From: CAYVTD01 sp964454445
GTDB lineage: Bacteria; Bacteroidota; Ignavibacteria; Kapaibacteriales; UBA2268
Direction: 5' to 3'
DNA: 64,000 nucleotides
Assembly: GCA_964454445.1 (NCBI GenBank)
Contig: CAYVTD010000003.1
Coordinates: forward strand, 1 to 64,000
A model generated the notes under the pieces. The model ran no database searches. It saw only the letters and a program-made list of their open reading frames with translations, and was not told the origin of the DNA. The stretch's first letter is position 1. The number at the start of each line of letters is the position of its first letter. The position numbers and the translations under genes are program-made. Shown here one piece after another: positions 35,540 to 43,032 of this stretch.

Positions 35540-36432
35540 GCCCTGAGGCAAGAGGACTTTTTGATACAATTAGAACGCAAGCACATCAATTTGCTGATGC
35601 TTTCTCTGTGCTCGACAAAGAAATTGCCGAGCTTGGCTCCTTGAAAAAAGAAGTTACAAAAATTGCCGAGATGCTCACTAACGATGTAAACGATGCTATA
35701 ACTGATTTGAACAATAGCGTAACGGACTCTCTTGCTATTTTAGAAAGCAAGACTATTAAAACACAACGGATTTACTCGGAACTCGAGGATGTTGCTACCA
35801 TTAAAGTATCGCTTGCTGAGCTTAGAGATGTTCTTAAGAAACAAAGTGTCGAGATCGAATCGGCTGTTTCGACTTTCAATCAAAAAGCCGATATCGAGCT
35901 CGATTCTATAATCGAAAGTTCAAAATCGCGTATTCAAAAGGAAATCGAAAACGAGATTTCCAAGGTTGAAATCAAGCTCGCTTTAAAATTAAGGCAAATG
36001 GATAGTAAATTTTTGACTTACGACCAAAAACTCTATGCTTTTGCTCATAGTTTTGGCAAAGAAGAAAGAGAGCTTGGCAATGAACTCGAAAATCTGCGAA
36101 AAAAGTTTGCCGAAATCCGCAGCAAAACTGAAGAACTCCAAAACAGCATGTATGAAAGAATCGATATTTTCGATAAGGATATTTCAAAAAAGATTGAGCT
36201 TATCGAATCGATGATTCTTAGTTTTGAGATGAAATTCAAAAATAAATTCGATGATGAAAATAGCCGCTACACTCCCGAAGACAATGCCAAGGAAATCAAG
36301 TCATTGAAAGAAATAATTGCTCATAACAACGAACAACTCAAGCAGCTCGATAAGAAAAAGAATCTGGCACTTTTTCTTGCCGGACTTTCAATAGTTGGAT
36401 TAATCATTGTTGCCACTGCTTCTTTGATTTAA
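35518..36432 (+). CDS. Tail-anchored coiled-coil membrane protein
   Basis: A 304-residue protein that is almost entirely heptad-patterned alpha-helix (KEIAELGSLKKEVTKIAEML, then continuing to about residue 275) rich in Glu, Lys, Leu, Ile and Ser. A single transmembrane helix closes the C-terminus (LALFLAGLSIVGLIIVATASLI) with a preceding Lys cluster (KKK), giving a cytoplasmic rod held in the inner membrane. The layout resembles methyl-accepting or scaffold rods and tail-anchored tethers, but there is no receptor, HAMP or enzymatic motif. It begins inside the preceding small gene. No homologue recognised. Confidence 0.7.
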   Translation: MEDTKALSPEARGLFDTIRTQAHQFADAFSVLDKEIAELGSLKKEVTKIAEMLTNDVNDAITDLNNSVTDSLAILESKTIKTQRIYSELEDVATIKVSLAELRDVLKKQSVEIESAVSTFNQKADIELDSIIESSKSRIQKEIENEISKVEIKLALKLRQMDSKFLTYDQKLYAFAHSFGKEERELGNELENLRKKFAEIRSKTEELQNSMYERIDIFDKDISKKIELIESMILSFEMKFKNKFDDENSRYTPEDNAKEIKSLKEIIAHNNEQLKQLDKKKNLALFLAGLSIVGLIIVATASLI

Positions 36433-36484
36433 ATTTTATCTGTTTTTTGTGTAATTTGATAGTGCATTGTTGCTCCAACCATAA

Positions 36485-38704
36485 ATGAAAAAGTTTCTTA
36501 AAACAACCGTTTTCATATTGATCTTTTTTTTGGCTTATTGCGATAATATCCCGGAGGAAAAGATATGGGAACTAAATGTAAATCCATTTATTGGCACTGG
36601 TTCCTGGAGCAACACTTTTCCAGGGGCGATTGCTCCTTGGGGTATGGTTTCGCTAAGCCCTCACAACACAAAGAAAAGGACTACCGGCTATCTTTTCGGC
36701 GAAAAATACATTAATGGCTTTGGGCATACGCACATTAGTGGCGCAGGTTGTGCTGACCTTGGAAGTGTCGTTATTATGCCTATGCTCGACAGAATATCTT
36801 TTAACCCAGATGAATACAAATCAACTTATGATAATGAAAATGCCGGGCCGGGTTACTATTCGTGCACACTAAAAAAGAATAAGATAAAAGCTGAAATGAG
36901 TTGCACCGAGCGTAGTGGCATTAGCAAATATATTTTTTTAAAAGGTGGCACTGCAATGATTGTCGTAGATGCCTCCCGGAGCTTGAGTTCTTTTTTGAGT
37001 GGCTCTGCTTGCATTGATAGCGACAATGAGATTTCTGGCTATAATGAATGTGGACCGTTTTGTCAAGATACCGTTAGAAGAAAAGTTTATTTTAATATAA
37101 ATATTGAACCTAAGCCCGATTCCATACGTCTGTTTAAATCAGATAAGATAATTGCATCTAAAACGGTGAAAGGAAAGAATAAATTGCTCGGAGCGGCGAT
37201 TTTCTTGAAGGTTAAAGCCGCTGATTCGATTGTAATTAGAACGGGGATTTCTTACATTTCTGCAAAGAATGCAGCAATGAATTTGGCTTTTGAGCAAGGT
37301 AAGAAGTCTTTTCAAGAGATTAGAAAAGAAACTTTTGATAAATGGGAGAAATTACTATCAAGAATACAGGTGCGAGGTGGCAGTTCTGGCGAAAGGGTTA
37401 GTTTTTATACTGCATTATATCGTATGTGCCTTCATCCGAACATTATTTCAGATATAAATGGTGATTATATTAAATATGGGGGAGGCATTGGCAAGCTCGA
37501 TAGTGGTGTGCAGTATTCTGTTTTTTCACTTTGGGATACATATCGCACATTACACCCCTATCTAAGCTTGGTTTTTCCTGAAAAACAGCATGAAATGATG
37601 CAATCATTGCTTAGAATGTATAAAGATGGCGGTTGGTTGCCAAAATGGGAGTTGGCAGGCAGGGAAACGATGATTATGGTTGGCGATCCTGCTGCGATTG
37701 TGCTAACTGATTCTTATCTGAAGGGGATAAAAAATATTGATACTCTGCTGTTGAAGGAAGCCCTCTTAAAAAACAGTAGTTTCCTTGATGGCAATGGTAA
37801 AAATTATATACGTAAAGGGCTGAAAGAATATCTTAAGTTTGGTTATATTCCCGAAGATTATAAAAAAGAGTTTGTGTGGGGTAGCGTTTGCACTTCGCTT
37901 GAATATTGCCTTGCTGATTATTGTATTTCAAGATATTTTAAAGAAACAGGCAATACGAGCCTTGCCGATGAGTATTTTTCCCGTTCTATGAATTATAAAC
38001 GACTATTTGATAAAGAAAGGGGGTTCTTCCGTCCAAAAACGAGTAAATGCAAATGGTTTGAGCCATTCGACGAGTATGCAACTTGTTGCAGTTTTGGGGG
38101 CAGTGGCTCTGGCGGTCCCGGTTTTGTCGAGGGTAATGCTTATAATTACAATTTTTTTGTCCCTTATGATATTCACAATATTATTAAATTAATGGGTGAA
38201 AACAGGTTTTTTCAACGGCTCGATTATATAATAGATGAGCAATATTCACTTTGGAACGAACACTCAATGGACTATCCCTATCTTTATGCTTTATTAGATA
38301 AGAGTATAAGTACCAAATCAATTATTAATAATGAGAAAAAGACACAAAGAATAATTAGGGAGCTATTAAAAAAGAACTTCAAGAACAACCCGAAAGGTTT
38401 TCCCGGTCACGACGATACCGGTACGATGTCCGCATTTTATTTTTTTTCGGCAATAGGCATCTATCCTTATTGCCCTGCGAGTAACGAATACATTATTGGT
38501 TGCCCTCTTTTCGATAAAATCACCATCAGCTCGGATACTAATTATTATCCTTCTGATAAATTAATTATAAGCTCGGAAATGAATACATCTGAATCGTATT
38601 ATATCAAGCGGAAATATATAAACGGCAAGCAGTTTGATGGGAATATGGTAAGCCACAAAGTATTGACTGGGGGGAATGAGTTAAGGTTTGAGATGGGGAA
38701 GTAG
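36485..38704 (+). CDS. GH92 alpha-mannosidase lipoprotein
   Basis: A 739-residue calcium-dependent exo-alpha-mannosidase-family enzyme, exported as a lipoprotein (lipobox FLAYC, Cys19). Family hallmarks in order: VNPFIGTGSWSNTFPGA at the N-terminus, SLWDTYRTLHP, WELAGRETMIMVGDPAA, EGNAYNYNFFVPYD (putative acid Glu), and GFPGHDDTGTMSAFYFF (putative base Asp pair). All predicted catalytic residues are present, so it should be active on mannose-containing glycans, probably at the cell surface or periplasm. It is alone on the strand and is followed two bases after its stop codon by a GC-rich hairpin terminator. No other glycan-utilisation gene (SusC/D) is nearby. Confidence 0.93.
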   Translation: MKKFLKTTVFILIFFLAYCDNIPEEKIWELNVNPFIGTGSWSNTFPGAIAPWGMVSLSPHNTKKRTTGYLFGEKYINGFGHTHISGAGCADLGSVVIMPMLDRISFNPDEYKSTYDNENAGPGYYSCTLKKNKIKAEMSCTERSGISKYIFLKGGTAMIVVDASRSLSSFLSGSACIDSDNEISGYNECGPFCQDTVRRKVYFNINIEPKPDSIRLFKSDKIIASKTVKGKNKLLGAAIFLKVKAADSIVIRTGISYISAKNAAMNLAFEQGKKSFQEIRKETFDKWEKLLSRIQVRGGSSGERVSFYTALYRMCLHPNIISDINGDYIKYGGGIGKLDSGVQYSVFSLWDTYRTLHPYLSLVFPEKQHEMMQSLLRMYKDGGWLPKWELAGRETMIMVGDPAAIVLTDSYLKGIKNIDTLLLKEALLKNSSFLDGNGKNYIRKGLKEYLKFGYIPEDYKKEFVWGSVCTSLEYCLADYCISRYFKETGNTSLADEYFSRSMNYKRLFDKERGFFRPKTSKCKWFEPFDEYATCCSFGGSGSGGPGFVEGNAYNYNFFVPYDIHNIIKLMGENRFFQRLDYIIDEQYSLWNEHSMDYPYLYALLDKSISTKSIINNEKKTQRIIRELLKKNFKNNPKGFPGHDDTGTMSAFYFFSAIGIYPYCPASNEYIIGCPLFDKITISSDTNYYPSDKLIISSEMNTSESYYIKRKYINGKQFDGNMVSHKVLTGGNELRFEMGK

Positions 38705-38705
38705 G

Positions 38706-38747
38706 TATCCCCCCAACCCCCCTTGCAAGCAAGGGGGGCTTTTTAAT
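38706..38747 (+). terminator. GC-rich hairpin repeat acting as terminator of the GH92 gene
   Basis: The palindrome CCCCCCTTGC-AA-GCAAGGGGGG with CTTTTT after it begins directly behind the stop codon. It is the reverse complement of the element at 189-224 (the flanking TATCCCCCCAA matches too). The form is an intrinsic terminator. Confidence 0.8.
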
Positions 38748-38778
38748 TAGCTTGTCTTTAATATAATTAACAATAAAT

Positions 38779-38958
38779 CTCCCTCCCATGCTTGTAAGGG
38801 AGGGCAGGGGAGGGATAAAAAAAGACCCCCACCCATGCTTGCAAGGGAGGGCAGGGGAGGGATAAAAAAAGGCCCCCACCCATGCTTGTAAGGGAGGGCA
38901 GGGGAGGGATAAAAAAAGACTCCCTCCCATGCTTGTAAGGGAGGGCAGTGGAGGGATA
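38779..38958. repeat. Four tandem copies of a 47-bp GC-rich repeat
   Basis: The motif CATGCTTG recurs at 38787, 38834, 38881 and 38928, an exact 47-base period. Each unit is a hairpin of C-rich (CCCTCCC or CCCACCC) and G-rich (GGGAGGG) arms around ATGCTTGTAA, then GCAGGGGAGGGATAAAAAAAG. Units are contiguous, so this is not a CRISPR array. Copies differ by a few bases only. Confidence 0.9.
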
Positions 38959-39135
38959 CACTACGGAACATTATATTAATTAAGAATATCAGCTTTCCTG
39001 AAACAATCAAGATAGTCTGCCACAACACATTACAAAAATATACTCATTAGTAAATAATTTTTTATTAATTATGCACAAAGTTCCTTAAATTTGCCTTTTT
39101 ATAGTTTAATGTAATGTAAAGTAAGGACAAAAGAA
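38959..39135. other. AT-rich spacer ahead of proDH
   Basis: The spacer (together with the repeats the gene-free stretch is 38705-39135) holds a TAAATTTG box at 39086-39093, 43 bases before the ATG, which fits a Bacteroidetes -7 element, but the -33 position reads TATT instead of TTTG. Confidence 0.35.
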
Positions 39136-40032
39136 ATGCTGAATCAATTGATTATTAAAACGATGCCCTTAGTTCCGAAGTTTATGATCCATCAAGTAGC
39201 AAAGAAATATATTGCTGGCGATGTTTTGCAAGATGCAGTAAACAAAACTCTGGAGCTGCAGAAGGAAGGTGGCTGGTCAACTATCGATGTGCTTGGTGAG
39301 TTTGTTGATAACAAAGAGCGTGCTCTCCACGAAAAGGCGATGAGTTCGAAAGTGCTTGATGCAATTAATGATAATAAACTTCACTCGTATCTTTCCATAA
39401 AGCCGACATCGCTCGGACTGGGTATTGATGTAAAATTTTGCTATCTTAATATCAAGGAATTGCTCCAAAAGTCGAGGGAATTTGGCTTGAATGTGTGCAT
39501 AGATATGGAAAATTCGCCCTATACAGACAAAACTATCGATCTATATCGGCGTTTTCGCGACGAGGGTTTCGACAATGTTAGTATTGTAATCCAAGCGTAT
39601 ATGCGGCGGAGCTATAAGGATATCGAATCTTTGTTGTCATACAAGCCATCAATACGTCTGTGCAAGGGCATTTACAAAGAAGCTCCCGAAATAGCATACC
39701 AAGGAAAACAGGAAGTTCGCGATAATTACAAGAAATTATTTGAGTTGATTGTCGAGAATAAAATGTATATTGGCATAGCAACTCACGACGAAGAGCTGAT
39801 AAATTATGCTGAGGAGCGGATTAAAAGCTTAGGAATGAAGAAGGAAGAATACGAGTTTCAAATGTTGCTTGGCGTCAGGGAAGATAGAAGAAGCGAGCTT
39901 TTGCGCCAAGGGCATCATTTGCGGGTTTATGTGCCTTTTGGGGTCGATTGGTATGGCTACTCTACTCGTCGATTAAAAGAGAATCCACAAATTGCAGGAC
40001 ATATTTTCAAAGCAATTTTTACGAATAAATAA
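39136..40032 (+). CDS. Monofunctional proline dehydrogenase
   Basis: A 298-residue FAD-dependent enzyme oxidising proline to 1-pyrroline-5-carboxylate, passing electrons to the quinone pool at the inner membrane. Family motifs: SIKPTSLGLGID, VCIDMENSPYTD, IVIQAYMRRSYKD, IRLCKGIYKEAPEIAYQ, IGIATHDEELI, FQMLLGVREDRR and the YVPFGVDWYGYSTRRL-like terminal helix carrying the substrate-binding Arg pair. No P5C dehydrogenase is next to it. A TAAGGA-like element and clean ATG support the start (AAAGTAAGGAC upstream). Followed at 47 bases by a STAS gene. Confidence 0.93.
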   Translation: MLNQLIIKTMPLVPKFMIHQVAKKYIAGDVLQDAVNKTLELQKEGGWSTIDVLGEFVDNKERALHEKAMSSKVLDAINDNKLHSYLSIKPTSLGLGIDVKFCYLNIKELLQKSREFGLNVCIDMENSPYTDKTIDLYRRFRDEGFDNVSIVIQAYMRRSYKDIESLLSYKPSIRLCKGIYKEAPEIAYQGKQEVRDNYKKLFELIVENKMYIGIATHDEELINYAEERIKSLGMKKEEYEFQMLLGVREDRRSELLRQGHHLRVYVPFGVDWYGYSTRRLKENPQIAGHIFKAIFTNK

Positions 40033-40078
40033 GATTTTGATATTAAATAAGTTTTTTTTTAAATTAAGGAATAAAATA

Positions 40079-40423
40079 ATGGAAAAAATCAAGTTCACGG
40101 ACAAGGGGAATTATGTAATTATGCATCTCGAGGGAAGTGTGGTATTTTTTGACAAAGATTTGAGTGAACTAAGGGCAAAAGTGAAAGAAATAGCAGAAGC
40201 AGGCAAGCATCTGCTAATTGATTTTATTTATGCTGAGTATATTGACTCATTTTTCCAAGGATTTCTCATCTATGCCAATTCGTTAATGCTAAAACAAGGG
40301 AAAAAATTAGTCCTTTATAATTACAATCACTATATAAGAGATACTTTTCGCATAACGAAGATAGACAGTATTTTAATGCTTGTTAATGACAATCTCGAAG
40401 CGTTGAAGGCTATTGGTGAATAA
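40079..40423 (+). CDS. STAS-domain protein lacking the phosphorylatable serine
   Basis: A 114-residue single STAS domain like anti-sigma-factor antagonists (SpoIIAA/RsbV): EKIKFTDKGNYVIMHLEGSV, LLIDFIYAEYIDSFFQGFLI, KKLVLYNYNHYIRDTF. In active RsbV-type proteins the loop reads DSSG and the second Ser is phosphorylated by a GHKL kinase; here it is DSFF, so that Ser is Phe. The paralogue at 41421 keeps DSS. I infer that this copy does not take part in a phospho-switch, or has another role. ATG 40079 is chosen over an upstream frame extension because AAGGA precedes it. Its stop is followed one base later by the next gene's ATG. Confidence 0.83.
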   Translation: MEKIKFTDKGNYVIMHLEGSVVFFDKDLSELRAKVKEIAEAGKHLLIDFIYAEYIDSFFQGFLIYANSLMLKQGKKLVLYNYNHYIRDTFRITKIDSILMLVNDNLEALKAIGE

Positions 40424-40424
40424 G

Positions 40425-41318
40425 ATGAAAAAGCTCGTTCCTGTTTTTTTATTATTGTGTCTTTTTGTTTTCAAAGGCTGCTCCGAGCAATCAAGATCAG
40501 AAGTTGATAGCAATCCTGGCAATGTTGTCATCGGTACTTTCAATGTGGAATGGCTTGGCGATGGAGTAAGAGATAGAGTGAAGCGAACTGAGAAAGACTA
40601 TAGTAACATATCTAAAATAATAAAAAAAACAGGCGCTGATATTATGGCTTTGCAAGAGGTTGAAAACTCAAAAGCTATGAAGAAACTTTTGAAATATCTT
40701 CCAGGATATAAATTTTACATAAGCAATGGTGGCAGCGCCCAAAAACTCGCTGTCGTTTATAAAAACACTGTAAAGATGGACCTGAAAGGCGATTATAATC
40801 CCTTAATTGTAAAAAAGAGAGCAACACGGCCAGGGCTTCTTTTCGATGCCAAGAAAGGCAATTTCGATTTTAAGGTAATGGTTGTCCATTTCAAATCGAC
40901 TTCGCATTGGGATAATACGCCAGAAAAAAGGGCAATTAGCGTGGATTTGCGACGACAGCAAGCCGAGAAAGTAGCTGATTGGGTCAATTGGACATTAAAA
41001 AATAGCAAGGAAGAGGATTTGATTGTTGTCGGCGACTTCAACGACACTCCACAGCGCAAAAAAGAAGCAACGCTAACGCCAATGGAAAAAAGAGCAGGAC
41101 TTATATTCCTAACTAGAGATATGAAGAGTTGCAAGTTTAGCAGCTGGTTTGCCATTGACCATATTGCCGTAACAAAAAGTGCCTCGCTCAGGTTTACAAG
41201 CACCATGCCGCAAGTTCTCGATGTACATACCCTATTTTCAAAAGCAGAAGCCGGGAAAATCTCAGATCATTGTCCGATATATGCTGAGTTTGAAGTTATT
41301 TCGCCTGATAATGATTAA
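40425..41318 (+). CDS. Endonuclease/exonuclease/phosphatase (EEP) family lipoprotein
   Basis: A 297-residue exported metal-dependent phosphodiesterase. The signal peptide carries a lipobox (FKGCS, Cys about 18). EEP (DNase I/APE1-like) motifs are complete: GTFNVEWLGDG, IMALQEVEN (metal-binding Glu), VVHFKSTSHWD, VGDFNDTP (Asp/Asn), FAIDHIAV and SDHCPI (catalytic Asp-His). Its substrate may be extracellular DNA or phosphorylated lipid/sugar; not decidable. The ATG follows the STAS stop by one base (TAAGATG), so it is coupled. It sits between two STAS genes, a grouping that I cannot explain functionally. Confidence 0.87.
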   Translation: MKKLVPVFLLLCLFVFKGCSEQSRSEVDSNPGNVVIGTFNVEWLGDGVRDRVKRTEKDYSNISKIIKKTGADIMALQEVENSKAMKKLLKYLPGYKFYISNGGSAQKLAVVYKNTVKMDLKGDYNPLIVKKRATRPGLLFDAKKGNFDFKVMVVHFKSTSHWDNTPEKRAISVDLRRQQAEKVADWVNWTLKNSKEEDLIVVGDFNDTPQRKKEATLTPMEKRAGLIFLTRDMKSCKFSSWFAIDHIAVTKSASLRFTSTMPQVLDVHTLFSKAEAGKISDHCPIYAEFEVISPDND

Positions 41319-41420
41319 GGTTATTTCATCTGTCAAAGAAATAGTTTTGTCATTTTATTTTTTATGATTAATTTTAAAATTATTCAAAATCATATTAAAA
41401 AAAAGTTAAAGGAAAAAAAG

Positions 41421-41786
41421 ATGAAAGTGACAAACCAAAAGCCAGAATTTGAAGTAATCAAGAATGATGGTTATTCGACAGTTAATCTGAAAGGCACTTT
41501 TACCCGCAATGAGAAAGAGAATGAAGAATTAAGAGCAGTATTTCACAAACTTGCCAAAGAGGGAGAGAAAAAAATATTGCTGAGTTTCGCTGATGTAGCT
41601 TATATTGATTCTTCTTTTGTCGGTATTGTTTTATCTTGCAATTCTATTATTAGGAATTCGGGTGGAAAACTGGTAATATTTAATACTCCAGAATATATTC
41701 AATATATTATTAAAATTGCCAATTTAAGCACTGTAATGGACGTTTGCGAAACAGAAGCTCAAGCACTCGAAGTCCTAAAAGTATAA
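41421..41786 (+). CDS. STAS-domain protein, anti-sigma factor antagonist-like
   Basis: A 121-residue STAS domain paralogous to the protein at 40079 (similar DxxxxYIDSSF loop, GGKLVIFNTPEYIQYIIKIANLSTVMD). The DSS pair with the phosphorylatable Ser is intact, so it can in principle be controlled by a GHKL-type kinase of the RsbW/SpoIIAB family; no such kinase or sigma factor is in the window. The ATG at 41421 is preceded by TTAAAGGAAAAAAAG, a good ribosome-binding site; the frame extends 19 codons upstream. Same strand as the flanking EEP and CDGSH genes. Confidence 0.85.
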   Translation: MKVTNQKPEFEVIKNDGYSTVNLKGTFTRNEKENEELRAVFHKLAKEGEKKILLSFADVAYIDSSFVGIVLSCNSIIRNSGGKLVIFNTPEYIQYIIKIANLSTVMDVCETEAQALEVLKV

Positions 41787-41841
41787 AAGAACAGACAAAA
41801 TAGTTGATTATATTAAAATAATAAAAATAAGGAGTTACCAA

Positions 41842-42078
41842 ATGCCAGAACCCAAAATAGCACAAAAAGCCCCTTATGAAGTGGATTTAGAACCAGGGCT
41901 ATATTGGTGGTGCGCCTGTGGCGAATCAAAAAACCAACCTTTTTGTGATGGTAGTCATGTCGGAACGGAATTCTTGCCGAAAGAATTTAGAATAACAGAA
42001 GAAAAAAAGTATTGGCTTTGCGGTTGCAAAAGAACCAAGAACGCGCCATATTGTGACGGAACGCATAATAAATTATAA
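41842..42078 (+). CDS. CDGSH iron-sulfur domain protein, two motifs
   Basis: A 78-residue soluble protein with two tandem CDGSH motifs: WWCACGESKNQPFCDGSH and WLCGCKRTKNAPYCDGTH. Each supplies three Cys and one His to a 2Fe-2S cluster of the mitoNEET type. Bacterial members of this size are thought to be electron-transfer or cluster-storage proteins. A strong AAGGAG site lies nine bases before the ATG. A GC-rich hairpin repeat begins three bases after its stop codon. Confidence 0.92.
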   Translation: MPEPKIAQKAPYEVDLEPGLYWWCACGESKNQPFCDGSHVGTEFLPKEFRITEEKKYWLCGCKRTKNAPYCDGTHNKL

Positions 42079-42080
42079 TG

Positions 42081-42321
42081 ATCCCTCCCCAGCCCTCCCT
42101 TGCAAGCAAGGGAGGGAGCTATAAATTGAACCGAGTTTGAGAGCAAGTGAGGGAGCTATAAATTGAACCGGGTAAGAGAGCAAGGGAGGGAGCTATAAAT
42201 TGAACCGGGTAAGAGAGCAAGTGAGGGAGGGAGTAGGATTGCAAGCCGAGCTTGCAAGCAGTTGAGTGAAAGTTTTAATTAGCCCTTCTTGCATGCAAGG
42301 GGGGTTGGGGGGATACCAAAA
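42081..42321. repeat. GC-rich hairpin repeats and three 37-bp tandem units
   Basis: The segment begins with CCCTCCCTTGCAAGCAAGGGAGGG (42095-42118), a near-perfect hairpin. It continues with three contiguous 37-base units starting AGCTATAAATTGAACC at 42117, 42154 and 42191 (unit ends ...GAGAGCAAGGGAGGG). After about 45 bases of unrelated sequence comes a member of the 5' type (CCCTTCTTGCATGCAAGGGGGGTTGGGGGGATA). It lies between the CDGSH gene and the response regulator. Same dispersed family as at 1-228 and 38.7-38.96 kb. Confidence 0.85.
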
Positions 42322-42360
42322 GGGTTTTATCAGTTTCTTATATAAAACCGGCAAAGAATT

Positions 42361-43026
42361 ATGGCAATAGAAAACAAATTACAAATGGACGTAATTCTCG
42401 CTGACGACCACGAGGTCGTTAGAGCCGGTTTAAGGCGTCTGCTTTCCATCGACAAGTCGATTAATATTTTGGGTGAAGCTGCCAATGGAGAAGATGCTAT
42501 CGAGCTAGTAAGACTATACAAACCTCATCTAGCATTGCTCGATATTCTTATGCCCAAGATGAACGGTATCGAAGCCACAAAGAGAATAAAATCGGAGTTT
42601 AAAGATGTTCTAGTTGTTATGCTTACAGCATTCGAAGACTTCAACCATATTGAAAAGGCGCTAGCGGCTGGTGCTGATGGTTATCTTTCAAAAGATATTG
42701 CTGCGAAAGAACTTGTCTCGGCTATTCATAAGGCTAGCTTGGGCGAGAGAGTTTTCAGCAAATCAGTTCTTAGTTTGCTCCAAAGAAAATTTAAATCTGG
42801 CGACAGCGAAGAGGATCCTAATGTCATAACCATTTCAAAACGCGAACAAGAGATACTTAATCAGGTTGCTCTTGGAAAAACAAGTGAGGAAATAGCTGAT
42901 TTTCTAAATATCAGCACCCGAACTGTCCACAGCCATAGGGCTAATATAATGGAAAAACTTGGGATAAAGAACACTGCTGGCTTGGTCCGTTATGCCATCT
43001 TCAATGCCGAAGACTTAAAGAAATAA
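42361..43026 (+). CDS. NarL/FixJ-type response regulator
   Basis: A 221-residue two-component transcription factor. The receiver domain (about 9-125) has the acidic pair Asp17-Asp18 (LADDH), phospho-acceptor Asp60 (LLDILMPKMNG), the Thr and Lys switch residues (MLTAFED, YLSKDIAAKEL). The LuxR-type helix-turn-helix DNA-binding domain is near 160-215 (SKREQEILNQVALGKTSEEI, NISTRTVHSHRANIMEKLGI). No histidine kinase is adjacent. No good ribosome-binding site is visible. RhaD-like aldolase follows six bases after the stop, a probable operon. Confidence 0.93.
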   Translation: MAIENKLQMDVILADDHEVVRAGLRRLLSIDKSINILGEAANGEDAIELVRLYKPHLALLDILMPKMNGIEATKRIKSEFKDVLVVMLTAFEDFNHIEKALAAGADGYLSKDIAAKELVSAIHKASLGERVFSKSVLSLLQRKFKSGDSEEDPNVITISKREQEILNQVALGKTSEEIADFLNISTRTVHSHRANIMEKLGIKNTAGLVRYAIFNAEDLKK

Positions 43027-43032
43027 TTTTTT

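Noticed and set aside
38779..38958. Possible CRISPR array
   Set aside because: Repeat units are contiguous with no unique spacers, and no cas gene is present.
38604..39028. Three overlapping minus-strand frames encoding Pro/Leu/Trp-rich peptides
   Set aside because: They translate the 47-bp tandem repeats in several registers; such products are artefacts of the repeat and lack ribosome-binding sites.
42117..42227. Possible CRISPR array at the 37-bp units
   Set aside because: The units follow each other directly and have no spacers.
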